A stretch of 43,800 bases of DNA from Phascolarctobacterium sp. (GTDB lineage Bacteria; Bacillota; Negativicutes; Acidaminococcales; Acidaminococcaceae), in the NCBI GenBank assembly GCA_017467905.1, contig JAFUKD010000036.1:1-43800 (forward strand), given 5' to 3'. Made by a program: the position numbers and the translations under genes. This document shows positions 18,836 through 27,873 of the stretch, one piece after another. Each line of letters begins with the position of its first letter. Position 1 is the stretch's first letter. The notes beneath the pieces are model-generated. The model was not told where the DNA came from and made no database searches. It worked only from the letters and a program-made list of their open reading frames with translations.

Positions 18836-19627
18836 ATGTTGAACTTCAAAAAACTTATGGCTGGCGGTTTGCTGGCAGCAACAATTTTAGGATTTGGCAG
18901 CCTCGCTCAAAGCGTAGAAGCTGGCAAAGTTGATGACATCAAAGAACGTGGCTACATTGCCATCGGCACCACCGGTGACTACAAACCTATGTCTTATCTT
19001 GACAAGGCAACCGGTAAATACGAAGGCTTCGACACCGAACTGAGCCAACTTTTGGCACAATCCCTCGGCGTTGAAGTTAAATACGTTCCCACTACCTGGA
19101 AAACCCTTACCGCTGACACCATGGCAGGCAAATTCGACGTAGCTATCTGCGGTATCACCCGTACCTTCGCTCGTCAACAAGTTATGGATATGTCCACCGG
19201 TTATCTTGAATTTGGCAAAACCATTCTGTGCCGTAAAGCTGACGCTAAAAAATTTAAATCCGAAGCTGACTTAAACAATCCGAAAGTACGCGTAATGGTT
19301 AACCCCGGCGGCACCAATGAAAAATTTGCTCTCTCCAATTTGCCCAACTGCACTCTGCTGGTACATCAATTCAACGCAGAAATCCCCTCTCTCATTGCAG
19401 AAGGCAAAGCAGATGTAATGATTACCGAAACCATGGAAGCTCGCCGCTATGTTCGTGACGACGCACGCTTGGCAGCACCCTTGATTGATGACCCGTTCAC
19501 CAAGAGCCAATTTGGTATCTTGATGCAAAAAGGTGACCAAGACTTCCTGAACTACGTTAACTTTTTCATGGAAGAAATGGATTCCACTGACACCATTGAT
19601 AAACTGGAAGACAAATACATTAAATAA
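18836..19627 (+). CDS. exported family-3 solute-binding fold, PheC (cyclohexadienyl dehydratase)-like
   Basis: 263 residues with a signal peptide (about 1-29, KKLMAGGLLAATILGFGS, cut near VEA-GK). The mature part has the two-lobed family-3 fold. IGTTGDYKPMSYLD, the CGITRTFARQ region, VMVNPGGTNEKFA and ADVMITETMEARR are closer to periplasmic cyclohexadienyl dehydratase than to amino-acid binding proteins. No permease or ATPase gene is adjacent, which also favours an enzyme making phenylpyruvate from prephenate in the periplasm. A scavenging amino-acid binding protein remains possible. Confidence 0.75.
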   Translation: MLNFKKLMAGGLLAATILGFGSLAQSVEAGKVDDIKERGYIAIGTTGDYKPMSYLDKATGKYEGFDTELSQLLAQSLGVEVKYVPTTWKTLTADTMAGKFDVAICGITRTFARQQVMDMSTGYLEFGKTILCRKADAKKFKSEADLNNPKVRVMVNPGGTNEKFALSNLPNCTLLVHQFNAEIPSLIAEGKADVMITETMEARRYVRDDARLAAPLIDDPFTKSQFGILMQKGDQDFLNYVNFFMEEMDSTDTIDKLEDKYIK

Positions 19628-19644
19628 AATGTTCTACACATACG

Positions 19645-19679
19645 AAAGACCGACTGGCTCAAAGCCAATCGGTCTTTTT
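19645..19679. terminator. terminator between the PheC-like gene and metQ
   Basis: AAAGACCGACTGGCT pairs with AGCCAATCGGTCTTT around CAA, followed by TTG; it can serve both convergent genes. Confidence 0.9.
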
Positions 19680-19694
19680 GTTTTAGAAAAATTA

Positions 19695-20501
19695 TCAGAA
19701 CGCCGGAACTACAGCACCTTGATATTTGTCTTCAATGAATTTTTTAACTTCGGGAGATTGCAATGCTTGCATCAATTTTTGGATTTCCGGACGTTTTTCA
19801 TCGCCTTTGCGGATAGCAACGATGTTAGCATACGGAGATTCTTTAGGTTCTTGGAAGATAGCGTCTTTAGTCGGGTTCAGCTTAGCTTCCATAGCGAAGT
19901 TGGAATTGATAACGGAAAGATCGGTATCATCCATGGAACGCGGCAAAAGAGCAGCTTCGATTTCGATAACTTGCAATTTCTTCGGGTTATCAACAATATC
20001 AGCAACGGTTGCGTTAACGCCTACACCTTCTTTAAGAGTGAAAAGCTTTGCGCTTTCGAGAATTGCCAGCGCACGACCGCCATTGGACGGGTCGTTAGGA
20101 ATAGCAATTTTTGCGCCGTCGGGAATATCAGCAATGTTTTTAATAGTTTTGGAGTAAACGCCCATGGGTTCAATGTGAACTTTACCTGCGGAAGCGAGAG
20201 GCAATTTACGATCGTTTACGAAGATTGCCAGATACGGATCATGTTGGAAGAAGTTAGCATCAATTTCTTTATCATTCAGGGACAGATTAGGTTTTACATA
20301 GTCACTGAACTCAATGATTTCCATTTTAACGCCTTGTTTTTCCAAATTAGGTTTAATGAAGTTAAGAATTTCTGCGTGGGGGACGGGGGTAGCACCTACC
20401 TTCAAAGCTGCAGCCTGTTCAGCTTTCTTGTCGCCGCCACAACCAACTGCTACCATTGCAATGCTCAACAATGCCAATGCTGCGATGAATAATTTTTTCA
20501 T
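19695..20501 (-). CDS. metQ: methionine ABC transporter substrate-binding lipoprotein MetQ (NlpA family)
   Basis: 268 residues. The lipoprotein signal has lipobox AVGC (Cys about residue 21), anchoring it at a membrane face. The NlpA fold shows LKVGATPVPHAEIL at the start, DANFFQHDPYL and IAIPNDPSNGGRAL. It captures methionine for MetNI, but no metN or metI is next to it. A SAM-I riboswitch with terminator precedes it, which supports the methionine assignment. Confidence 0.93.
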   Translation of the reverse strand: MKKLFIAALALLSIAMVAVGCGGDKKAEQAAALKVGATPVPHAEILNFIKPNLEKQGVKMEIIEFSDYVKPNLSLNDKEIDANFFQHDPYLAIFVNDRKLPLASAGKVHIEPMGVYSKTIKNIADIPDGAKIAIPNDPSNGGRALAILESAKLFTLKEGVGVNATVADIVDNPKKLQVIEIEAALLPRSMDDTDLSVINSNFAMEAKLNPTKDAIFQEPKESPYANIVAIRKGDEKRPEIQKLMQALQSPEVKKFIEDKYQGAVVPAF

Positions 20502-20548
20502 ATAAAGTCACTCCTTTTCTTTAACACAACTCTAAGAGTATTCTGCAA

Positions 20549-20686
20549 TAAAAAAACTCTTTCCGAGGAAAGAGCGCGCCTGCTTTCCTCTCATCTTTCA
20601 AGATAATCTTGCAGGATTTAGCACCATAGCAAAAGCCTGGTTGCCGGACGTCATTGGGCCTGTTCCCTCAGCCACTCTTGATAAGA
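20549..20686 (-). promoter_or_regulatory. SAM-I (S-box) riboswitch with terminator
   Basis: On the minus strand, P1 CTCTTATC/GATGAGAG encloses GGCTGAGGGAACAGGCCC, ATGACGTCCGGCAACC and GGTGCTAAATCC, which are S-box core motifs. The expression platform terminator CTCTTTCC-TC-GGAAAGAG plus seven T ends at 20549. When SAM is high, metQ should be shut off. Confidence 0.95.
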
Positions 20687-20706
20687 GCGTGTCTTTAATT
20701 GAAGAT

Positions 20707-20736
20707 ATCTTAGCTCATTTATAGTACTTCTGTCAA
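20707..20736 (-). promoter_or_regulatory. metQ promoter
   Basis: TTGACA (20731-20736), 18 bases, TAAGAT (20707-20712), just before the riboswitch. Confidence 0.75.
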
Positions 20737-20752
20737 CTAAATTTTCAAAAAT

Positions 20753-20779
20753 AGCGGAACGGATTTAATCCGCTCCGCT
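20753..20779 (-). terminator. terminator of the malic enzyme-fumarase operon
   Basis: On the minus strand, AGCGGAGCGGAT pairs with ATCCGTTCCGCT (one wobble), followed by ATTTTTG. Confidence 0.85.
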
Positions 20780-20793
20780 TTGTGTAACATTTT

Positions 20794-21360
20794 TTACTCT
20801 TTACTATATTTGGCAATGCCTACTTTGTAGAAGTCGTTGCCTTCCGCATCAATAACAACAATTGCCGGGAAGTCTTCTACTTCGTAACGACGAATCGCTT
20901 CAGGACCCAAGTCTTCGTAGGCAATCATCTCTTCGCCTTTGATGGACTGCGCGATTACGGCAGCAGCGCCACCAACAGCAGCAAAGTAAACTGCGCCATG
21001 CTCTTTGCAGGCATCAATAACCTCTTGACTACGCAAGCCTTTGCCAATCATGCCACGCATACCCTGCTCAATCATGGTAGGAGTGTACTTGTCCATACGT
21101 CCACTAGTGGTAGGACCGGCACTGCCAACAACCTCGCCCGGCTTTGTCGGAGAAGGGCCAACGTAATAAATTACATTGTCCTTCAAATCCAAGGGCAGCT
21201 TTTCGCCACGCGCCAAAGCTTCAGTCAAACGTTTATGGGCAGCGTCGCGTGCAGTGTAAATGTAGCCACTGATGCGCACCACATCACCTGCGTGTAAATC
21301 CTTAACTGTTTCTGCGCTCAGAGGAGCCTTAATATATTTGATAGCAGCTTGTTCGCTCAT
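20794..21360 (-). CDS. class I fumarate hydratase, beta (C-terminal) subunit
   Basis: Iron-sulfur fumarase beta subunit, 188 residues, pairing with the gene at 21371. It shows LKDLHAGDVVRISG-like text (VKDLHAGDVV), GPTTSGRMDKYTP and MIGKGLRSQEV. The ATG at 21360 has AAGGAGG five bases upstream. It could instead be the tartrate dehydratase beta subunit, but the malic enzyme in the same operon favours interconversion of malate and fumarate. It ends before the operon terminator. Confidence 0.92.
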   Translation of the reverse strand: MSEQAAIKYIKAPLSAETVKDLHAGDVVRISGYIYTARDAAHKRLTEALARGEKLPLDLKDNVIYYVGPSPTKPGEVVGSAGPTTSGRMDKYTPTMIEQGMRGMIGKGLRSQEVIDACKEHGAVYFAAVGGAAAVIAQSIKGEEMIAYEDLGPEAIRRYEVEDFPAIVVIDAEGNDFYKVGIAKYSKE

Positions 21361-21370
21361 AATGCCCTCC

Positions 21371-22216
21371 TTATATTTCAGCTTCTGCACGACGTGCAGC
21401 ATGGCAGTTTAAATTTACAGCAACGGGCATGCCGCCGATATGTGTAGGCGCATATTCGATATTAACCGCAACAGCAGTAGTACTGCCGCCCAAACCGGAA
21501 GGACCTACACCAGTTTTGTTTACCAATTCTAAAAGCTTTGTTTCCAGCTCTGCATACTGAGGGTTAGGATTATGCTCGCCTACCTTGCGGCTCAAGGAAT
21601 ATTTTGCAAGAAGAGCTGCCTTTTCCATATTACCACCAATGCCTACGCCCACGGTTACAGGGGGGCAGGGATTAGGGCCTGCGCTACGCACGGTGTCCAC
21701 AACAAATTTGATAACGCCTTCTACACCATCAGCAGGCTTCAGCATTTTCAATGCCCCCATGTTTTCACTGCCACAGCCTTTGGGAGATACGGTAATCTTT
21801 ACCTTATCACCGGGCACAATGGTGGTATGAATAATAGCAGGTGTATTATCGTTAGTATTCTTGCGGATGAACAGGGGGTCATCAACAGAGGATTTGCGCA
21901 GGTAGCCATTCACATAGCCATCTGCTACACCTGCATGGATTGCAGTGTATAAATCGCCGCCAACAAAATGTACATCCTGCCCAATATCCATGAACACAAC
22001 GGTCAAACCGGTGTCTTGGCAAATAGGCACGTCCTTACGCTTTGCAAGCTCTGCGTTTTCTACAATAGTAGTTAAAATTTCTTTACCAAGGGGAGATTCT
22101 TCCGTATCAATGGATGCCTTCAATTTAGCAAGCAATTCTTCCGGCAGGTAGTAGCAGGAATCCTTACATAACTTGCTAACAACAGCAGTTACTTCACTAA
22201 CATTAATCTCTCTCAT
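21371..22216 (-). CDS. class I fumarate hydratase, alpha (N-terminal) subunit
   Basis: [4Fe-4S] alpha subunit, 281 residues. It carries VPICQDTGLTVVF (cluster Cys), SPKGCGSENMGALK (cluster Cys) and VGIGGNMEKAALL. The start at 22216 has AAGGAGG five bases upstream. Ten bases separate it from the beta subunit and ten from the malic enzyme stop, so all three are one tight operon feeding the reductive C4 branch (malate to fumarate) typical of succinate and propionate producers. The last point is inference. Confidence 0.94.
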   Translation of the reverse strand: MREINVSEVTAVVSKLCKDSCYYLPEELLAKLKASIDTEESPLGKEILTTIVENAELAKRKDVPICQDTGLTVVFMDIGQDVHFVGGDLYTAIHAGVADGYVNGYLRKSSVDDPLFIRKNTNDNTPAIIHTTIVPGDKVKITVSPKGCGSENMGALKMLKPADGVEGVIKFVVDTVRSAGPNPCPPVTVGVGIGGNMEKAALLAKYSLSRKVGEHNPNPQYAELETKLLELVNKTGVGPSGLGGSTTAVAVNIEYAPTHIGGMPVAVNLNCHAARRAEAEI

Positions 22217-22226
22217 AGCGTCCTCC

Positions 22227-23453
22227 TTAGCGACCAACGCGTTTCATGGTATTAGCTTTTACTACTTCCGGATCAACTATTTTACGAGCCAAGCCCTTTT
22301 CAATGGCAACCTTAGCCACAGCAGCAGCTACAGCCGGAGCTACACGAGGATCAAAGGCATCAGGAACAACATAGTCTTCACGCAGGTCTTTTTCGTCAAT
22401 CAAATCAACGATTGCCCAAACAGCAGCTACCTTCATATCTTCGGTAATCGCACGGGCACGAACGTCAATTGCGCCACGGAACACGCCGGGGAATACAGTT
22501 ACGTTATTTACTTGGTTAGGTCTGTCACTACGACCGGTACCAGCTACTGCAACACCAGCCTCCTTAGCTGCATCGTAAGTGGTTTCCGGAACAGGATTTG
22601 CCAGCGCAAACACAACAGCGTCCTTTGCCATGCTTTGCATAATTTCCTTGGTGAATACGTTAGGAGCAGATACACCAATCAAAACGTCAGCTCCCTTAGC
22701 AACATCAGCCAAGGTTCCTTGCACTTTATCCTTATTGGTTACAGTAGCAAGATAGCTTTGAATTCTGTCGAGCTTTGCATCAATGCCTTCATAAAGAGCG
22801 CCAAAGCGGTCAACCATGATTACGTTTTCTGCGCCCATGTTAACCAGCAGGCGACCAATAGCACTACCTGCAGCACCGCAACCATTAACTACGAACTTCG
22901 CAGTTTTCATATCCTTCTTCACGAAGCGCAACGCACCCATTACAGCAGAAAGGCAAGCAATAGCAGTACCGTGTTGGTCATCATGGAATACGGGGATATC
23001 GCAAATTTCTTTCAGGCGGTCTTCAATATCATAGCATTTGGGAGAAGAAATATCTTCCAAATTAATACCTGCATAGTTCGGCTCTAAGTATTTGACGGTT
23101 TTGATAAACTCTTCCGGATCTTTAGTTCCCAAGCATACGGGTACAGCGTCTACATCTGCAAAGGTTTTAAAGAGAGCAGCCTTACCTTCCATAACAGGGA
23201 TACCTGCTTCAGGACCAATATCACCTAAGCCCAGTACACGGGTACCATCAGAAATAACAGCAATCATATTGCCACGGCAAGTATATTCAAAGGATAAATC
23301 TTTATTTTCTTTAATGTCTTTACAGGGTTCTGCAACACCGGGAGTGTATGCCAAAGACAAGTCATAACGATTTTCGATGGGTACTTTGCTAACAACTTTA
23401 ATTTTACCGTTGTTATCCAAATGTAATTTAATGGCTTCGTCGCGTAATGTCAT
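22227..23453 (-). CDS. NAD(P)-dependent malic enzyme
   Basis: Oxidative decarboxylation of malate to pyruvate, 408 residues, the short bacterial form without a phosphotransacetylase tail. N-terminal [14 protein letters not shown] and [14 protein letters not shown] are malic enzyme signatures. The Rossmann motif is [14 protein letters not shown]. The start at 23453 follows GGAGGAG by seven bases; the upstream extension is not family-like. It is the first gene of the operon with both fumarase subunits. Confidence 0.94.
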   Translation of the reverse strand: MTLRDEAIKLHLDNNGKIKVVSKVPIENRYDLSLAYTPGVAEPCKDIKENKDLSFEYTCRGNMIAVISDGTRVLGLGDIGPEAGIPVMEGKAALFKTFADVDAVPVCLGTKDPEEFIKTVKYLEPNYAGINLEDISSPKCYDIEDRLKEICDIPVFHDDQHGTAIACLSAVMGALRFVKKDMKTAKFVVNGCGAAGSAIGRLLVNMGAENVIMVDRFGALYEGIDAKLDRIQSYLATVTNKDKVQGTLADVAKGADVLIGVSAPNVFTKEIMQSMAKDAVVFALANPVPETTYDAAKEAGVAVAGTGRSDRPNQVNNVTVFPGVFRGAIDVRARAITEDMKVAAVWAIVDLIDEKDLREDYVVPDAFDPRVAPAVAAAVAKVAIEKGLARKIVDPEVVKANTMKRVGR

Positions 23454-23493
23454 AATAAAACTCCTCCTAAATTTTATATTTAGTGACACTTCC

Positions 23494-23522
23494 ATTTTAA
23501 TTTAAATCATACGTCAATGCAA
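23494..23522 (-). promoter_or_regulatory. malic enzyme operon promoter
   Basis: TTGCAT (23517-23522), 17 bases, TAAAAT (23494-23499) on the minus strand. Confidence 0.5.
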
Positions 23523-23596
23523 GTTTTTAGTTAATTAAACTTAAAAACATTGCAAAATTCCTGCAAAGATTTTAAAAACACTGTTCCAACTGCAAG

Positions 23597-24121
23597 CTAT
23601 CTACATTCCGCACAGAAGGTGAACAGGGGCTTCTGCGCCTCTACTGGCAACTCAAAAAACTCCACCTGAGGACGCTCCCCTGCGTTTAAGGTAAGCACTG
23701 CAAAGCTTGGCTTACTGCCTCCCCGCGGGCGTGAAGGACTGCCGGGATTTACAAGCAGCACATCTCCATACCACTTAGCCATGGGAACGTGGGTGTGTCC
23801 GTAAACAACAATGCTGGTTTCCAAACGGTGCGCCCACCATGCCAGCTCACCCACCTCACCGTGATGAAAATATCTGTGCCCGTGGGTCAGCCAAATATTA
23901 AACCCATCGCGCTCAAAAATCTCATCAGGATTTGCTGCTCCGTCCTTATCGCAGTTACCACTCACCTTGATAACGGGTAACCCTGTCAAGGTTTCCAAAA
24001 CATTTGCATCAGGAGCGTAATCACCTGTATGTAAAAGCAGTTCCACCGGAGGCAACAGTTGTACTGCCTTACGCATTGCCTGCTGACTGCCGTGAGTATC
24101 GCCAATAATACCTATCTTCAT
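23597..24121 (-). CDS. YfcE/MJ0936-type metallophosphoesterase
   Basis: Two-metal phosphodiesterase, about 174 residues. Motifs in order: GDTHGS, HTGDYAPD, GNCD, LTHGHR, YGHTHVP, then NPGSPSRPRGG. The physiological substrate is unknown in this family. Its ATG at 24121 overlaps the rdgB stop by four bases (ATGA), giving translational coupling, a frequent pairing in Firmicutes. Confidence 0.93.
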   Translation of the reverse strand: MKIGIIGDTHGSQQAMRKAVQLLPPVELLLHTGDYAPDANVLETLTGLPVIKVSGNCDKDGAANPDEIFERDGFNIWLTHGHRYFHHGEVGELAWWAHRLETSIVVYGHTHVPMAKWYGDVLLVNPGSPSRPRGGSKPSFAVLTLNAGERPQVEFFELPVEAQKPLFTFCAECR

Positions 24122-24711
24122 TTTTTCTTTTCCCACAAGGCTACCAATTTACGGATAGCCTTGCCACGATGGCTAATCTTATTTTTTTCCTGAACACTTG
24201 CTTCTGCCATACCCTTGTGCAGTTCCGTGGACCAGAACAACGGATCATAGCCAAAGCCGCCATCACCCAAAGGAGCATGAAGCAGCATACCTTCGCAGAT
24301 ACCATCCACCTCGTTCAGCACCTTGCCACTGGGTAACGCTACTGCCAAAGCACAACGGAAGCGGCAGGTTCGTTTTACCTGAAACTTCATGATGTGCAAA
24401 AGCTTCTCATTATTTTCTTCATCAGTTGCCTTCTCTCCGGCATAGCGGGCACTGCGTACCCCGGGAGCACCGTCCAGCGCCTGCACTTCTAAGCCACTGT
24501 CATCAGCTATGCAGGGCACTCCTAACTTTTTAGCGTAATACTGCGCTTTCAAACGTGCATTAGCAGCAAAGGTACGTCCTGTTTCTTCCGGCTCATCCAC
24601 CTTATCAAAATCTTCCAAGCACTTAATTTCAATAGGCAGATCCTTCATCAGCGCTTTAAATTCTTCCAGCTTACCCATATTGTGGGTAGCAATTACTAAT
24701 TCTTTAATCAC
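24118..24711 (-). CDS. rdgB: XTP/dITP pyrophosphatase (RdgB/HAM1)
   Basis: Removes deaminated purine triphosphates from the nucleotide pool. 197 residues with IATHNMGKLEEFK, IADDSGLEV, GGFGYDPLFW and ISHRGKAIRKL. The start is GTG at 24711, with GAGG eight bases upstream. It follows the HDAC-family gene by 13 bases and overlaps the phosphoesterase gene. Confidence 0.95.
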   Translation of the reverse strand: MIKELVIATHNMGKLEEFKALMKDLPIEIKCLEDFDKVDEPEETGRTFAANARLKAQYYAKKLGVPCIADDSGLEVQALDGAPGVRSARYAGEKATDEENNEKLLHIMKFQVKRTCRFRCALAVALPSGKVLNEVDGICEGMLLHAPLGDGGFGYDPLFWSTELHKGMAEASVQEKNKISHRGKAIRKLVALWEKKK

Positions 24712-24724
24712 TTTTTAAACCTCA

Positions 24725-26041
24725 CTAAATTGTTTCGATGAATCCATCCACAATCTGCTGCACGAAAACATATTGCCAACGCCCCGTCTTCTTCTCTCGC
24801 AGAGCTTCATCATAAGCACGCTGCCTACAGCTTGGGCAAATATCTCGTGGCAAGCAAACGATGAACGCACTTTGGTCACCAAAGCGAGTATCCTCTGCCG
24901 CAGTTTGAATGGTGAAGTAACCGCCACAGCTCTTGCAGTAACGCACCGTCTCTACCTGCTGCTCGCGTATACCTTCCTCATCGTAGTAAATATGTTTCTT
25001 GCGCTGCCAAACGCCATTGCATTTTTGCAGCAGCTCCTTGCGTGTACGCTCACGATTAAAATACAAATCCCCCACCTGCTCAATAAGCTGGTCAACCCTC
25101 TTGTTGCAGCGTGGGTCCTGCTTGCGCAGCTCGCTCATATCGGGTTCCAGAACCTTACTATAATCCATACCTGCCATAGCCAAGATGATACCTGTGTTGA
25201 CGTAGGGCAAAGCACTTTCTACAGAATAACCGCCTTCCAGTACAGCGATATCTGCCTGCAATTTATCTGCCAAGCGAGCGTAGCCCTGGGCAGTAACCGC
25301 CATGGAAGCCAAGGGGTCAGAAAAATGGTTGTCCTGACCAGCAGAGTTGATTATCAATTCCGGTTGGAAGTCTTCCAGAATATGGCTAATCAAGCCATCA
25401 TACAAACGGTGCAACCCTTCGTCGCCGGTTCCCGGCAGCAGGGGCAAATTGATGTTAGTCCCCCAGGCGCCGGGGCTACCTGCTTCTTCCGGAAAGCCTG
25501 TTCCCGGATACAGAGTGCGTCCGTCCTGATGAAAGGAAATATACAATGTATTAGGGTCGTGATAGAACACGTCTTGAGAACCATCACCATGATGTACGTC
25601 CGTATCAATAACAGCAATCTTGCGTACACCATAACGGCTTCTTAAATATTCTACCATTATCGCTTCTATATTAACAGTACAAAATCCACGAATGCCATGA
25701 ACAACACGCATAGCATGGTGTCCGGGCGGACGTACCAGTGCGAAGGCACGCTTCACTTCCTTACGCATAACTGCATCAGCGGCAGTCAAGCATCCTCCGG
25801 CAGAGGCAAGATGAGCAGGCGTAATCAGACGGGCAATTCCCGGTACGCCAACATGGGCACGCTGCAAATCGTTTATCTGTGCCAAACGAGGACGATACTC
25901 CTTAATCTCCTCGCAATCAAATAGACCCTCTTCCTCCAGCTGGTCGCGAGTGTATAATAAACGCTCCTGCCTTTCAGGATGGGTAGGGCTAATCATCCAG
26001 TCGAAGGCCGGGAAAAATACTAAGCCGAGAGTGTTCTTCAT
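24725..26041 (-). CDS. histone deacetylase-family deacylase with C-terminal zinc-ribbon extension
   Basis: Arginase-fold zinc deacylase, 438 residues. The catalytic domain (about 1-310) has RPPGHHA, IDTDVHHGDGSQD (metal Asp, His), SAGQDNHFSDPLA (metal Asp) and LEGGYS. This is the AcuC/polyamine-deacetylase group. Beyond it, about residues 365-410 hold two CxxC pairs (CKSCGGY and CPSCRQ), a likely zinc ribbon not usual for the family. It overlaps the upstream hydantoinase gene by four bases (ATGA). Both hydrolyse amide-type bonds, so a shared small-molecule pathway is plausible. The substrate is unknown. Confidence 0.87.
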   Translation of the reverse strand: MKNTLGLVFFPAFDWMISPTHPERQERLLYTRDQLEEEGLFDCEEIKEYRPRLAQINDLQRAHVGVPGIARLITPAHLASAGGCLTAADAVMRKEVKRAFALVRPPGHHAMRVVHGIRGFCTVNIEAIMVEYLRSRYGVRKIAVIDTDVHHGDGSQDVFYHDPNTLYISFHQDGRTLYPGTGFPEEAGSPGAWGTNINLPLLPGTGDEGLHRLYDGLISHILEDFQPELIINSAGQDNHFSDPLASMAVTAQGYARLADKLQADIAVLEGGYSVESALPYVNTGIILAMAGMDYSKVLEPDMSELRKQDPRCNKRVDQLIEQVGDLYFNRERTRKELLQKCNGVWQRKKHIYYDEEGIREQQVETVRYCKSCGGYFTIQTAAEDTRFGDQSAFIVCLPRDICPSCRQRAYDEALREKKTGRWQYVFVQQIVDGFIETI

Positions 26042-27687
26042 AACTCTACCTCCCTGCCACTAATCTTATGTAAAATTCCGGGTTTCAGCTGCATCCTCAA
26101 ATTAAAGATGTCTCCAGTATCGTAATAGCTATGGATAGTACGGAAGTGCTCACAACTAATCAGCTCTACCTCCTGGTCAGGCAGCTGCCAATCTACCGCT
26201 TGCTTGCGCAACCAATCTGCTAAAAGCTTTTCCGCCACACGTTGGCTAAAGCCGCTAGGCAAACGTTCCCTTTTTCCGCTTTCCGGAATTATATAATAGC
26301 CATCCGTCGTGTCAGCACGTAAGCCGGCAGATAAAGTTGGTCTCGCCAAGGCTGCACCAATAGCATTGGCAACCATTGCTCCTTGCGGTATTTCCACAGG
26401 CAAGTTCATAGCTTCGCCCACGGCTCTTACCAATCCAAGACTACCGCCTCCCACGCCAATAAGCTGATCCGGCTCAAACTCAGTACCTCGAATAACATCA
26501 TCAACTGTATAAACAGGCTGCTTCGCCCATTCAGCCAACATCTCCTTAATAGTAGCAGTAATCTGCGCCACAGCGCTTGCCACAATCTTGCGCGCCTCAA
26601 CCGCAGGCTCACCACCCAATTGAGCAATGGCTTGCCAGGCTTTACGTTCATCACCAAAGCAAACATACCCTGCTACAATGAGAGCATCACTTAAAGTAGC
26701 AACACTTCCTCCAATTGCCGCTGCCGCCCCCTCACGCTCCGGTCCAACTTGATAGCTGTCAGCAAGCTTCGTAATCCTGCTATCGCCACCAATACCAATG
26801 CTCCGCATATGGAATGCTCGCACCGCCGTAGGATAACCATTTATGCTGGCACCACGCTTCGCCATCAAAGGCAATCCCTTTTCCCAAAAGGCAATATCCG
26901 TCGTAGTACCTCCCACATCTAAAGAAATACTATTTACTTTCGGAGCAGCCAAAGCTTCTATTCCCAAAACCGAAGCTGCCGGACCAGTAAACACTGCCTC
27001 AACAGGTTGCTCCAGGGCAACATCCAAAGGCAAAGTACCTCCGTCTGCTTTCAAAATATGTATGGGAGCCGTAATACACCTATTCGCCATGGCAAGCTTC
27101 ACCTTTTGACAAAACTTATCAAACACTTTATATACCGCAGCCGCAAAATAGGCGGAATTAGTACGACGTACAAAGTTTAGTTCACCACTAAGCTCACTTC
27201 CTAGAAAAACCTTTGTATAACCACATTTCCTTAGCTCATGTTCCAATAAATACTCATTCTGCGGTTGACGTACTGCAAACTTACCACTTGCCGCACACAC
27301 ACCATTCCCTTTAGCAGCAAGCAAATCACGATGCTTAGTCCAATCTATTTGCGCCGTAATCTTACCTCTGTGGTCAACATAACCACTTACAAAATAAGGC
27401 TTTACAGGAAACTTCCCCTTTACGTTCATTCCAGGACCCGTCATAACAGCTAAAAACACAGGCTCAATTTTATTTTCAGTAAGTGCATTAGTCACAATCG
27501 TACTGGAAATTACTACTCTCTGCACAGACTGCGCCACTCCATCAAGCAGTACCTTGTCCAGCGCAGCCAAAATGCTTTGCAAAACATCCCCGTGATTAGT
27601 CGGAACCTTTGCCTGTGTCAAAATCTGTTTATCAGCAACAACAACTGCATCAGTAAAGGTTCCCCCCACGTCAATACCTAATAGCAT
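26038..27687 (-). CDS. hydantoinase/oxoprolinase family protein (HyuA-like)
   Basis: ATP-dependent amidohydrolase of the HyuA/5-oxoprolinase A/acetone carboxylase beta superfamily, 549 residues. It begins LLGIDVGGTFTDAVVV (phosphate loop), with VISSTIVTNAL, FTGPAASVLG and ISLDVGGTTTDIAFW. This is the stand-alone short form, with no HyuB partner. GGAGGTGGAAGT precedes the ATG. It is the first full gene of the operon with the HDAC-like gene, rdgB and the phosphoesterase. The substrate is unassigned. Confidence 0.9.
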   Translation of the reverse strand: MLLGIDVGGTFTDAVVVADKQILTQAKVPTNHGDVLQSILAALDKVLLDGVAQSVQRVVISSTIVTNALTENKIEPVFLAVMTGPGMNVKGKFPVKPYFVSGYVDHRGKITAQIDWTKHRDLLAAKGNGVCAASGKFAVRQPQNEYLLEHELRKCGYTKVFLGSELSGELNFVRRTNSAYFAAAVYKVFDKFCQKVKLAMANRCITAPIHILKADGGTLPLDVALEQPVEAVFTGPAASVLGIEALAAPKVNSISLDVGGTTTDIAFWEKGLPLMAKRGASINGYPTAVRAFHMRSIGIGGDSRITKLADSYQVGPEREGAAAAIGGSVATLSDALIVAGYVCFGDERKAWQAIAQLGGEPAVEARKIVASAVAQITATIKEMLAEWAKQPVYTVDDVIRGTEFEPDQLIGVGGGSLGLVRAVGEAMNLPVEIPQGAMVANAIGAALARPTLSAGLRADTTDGYYIIPESGKRERLPSGFSQRVAEKLLADWLRKQAVDWQLPDQEVELISCEHFRTIHSYYDTGDIFNLRMQLKPGILHKISGREVEL

Positions 27688-27782
27688 ACTTCCACCTCCT
27701 CGAATAAACTTCTTCGCTCAAACTCATAAAGTAATAATTCAATACCAACAATACAAATACCTGCACCCAAATAAAAAATCAT
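27678..27782 (-). CDS. possible 34-aa single-pass membrane peptide
   Basis: A frame starting MIFYLGAGICIVGIELLL continues to a charged end (YEFERRSLFEEVEVCY) and overlaps the hyuA start by ten bases. It has the look of a transmembrane helix with a Gly-rich face. There is no Shine-Dalgarno, so it may be chance. It sits after the terminator of the next gene upstream. Confidence 0.25.
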   Translation of the reverse strand: MIFYLGAGICIVGIELLLYEFERRSLFEEVEVCY

Positions 27783-27815
27783 TAGCAAGTCTAAATAAAC
27801 CGAACCAATATAAGT

Positions 27816-27852
27816 GAAAAGAAGCACTAAGCTTTCACTCAGTGCTTCTTTC
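27816..27852 (-). terminator. terminator of the exported protein gene
   Basis: AGAAGCACT/AGTGCTTCT stem followed on the minus strand by TTTCACTT. Confidence 0.8.
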
Positions 27853-27873
27853 TGTTTGGAGGGAGATTGTCTA

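Noticed and set aside
20794-22216. Tartrate dehydratase rather than fumarase
   Set aside because: The subunits are similar, but the operon with malic enzyme favours fumarase; sequence reading alone cannot fully exclude the other.
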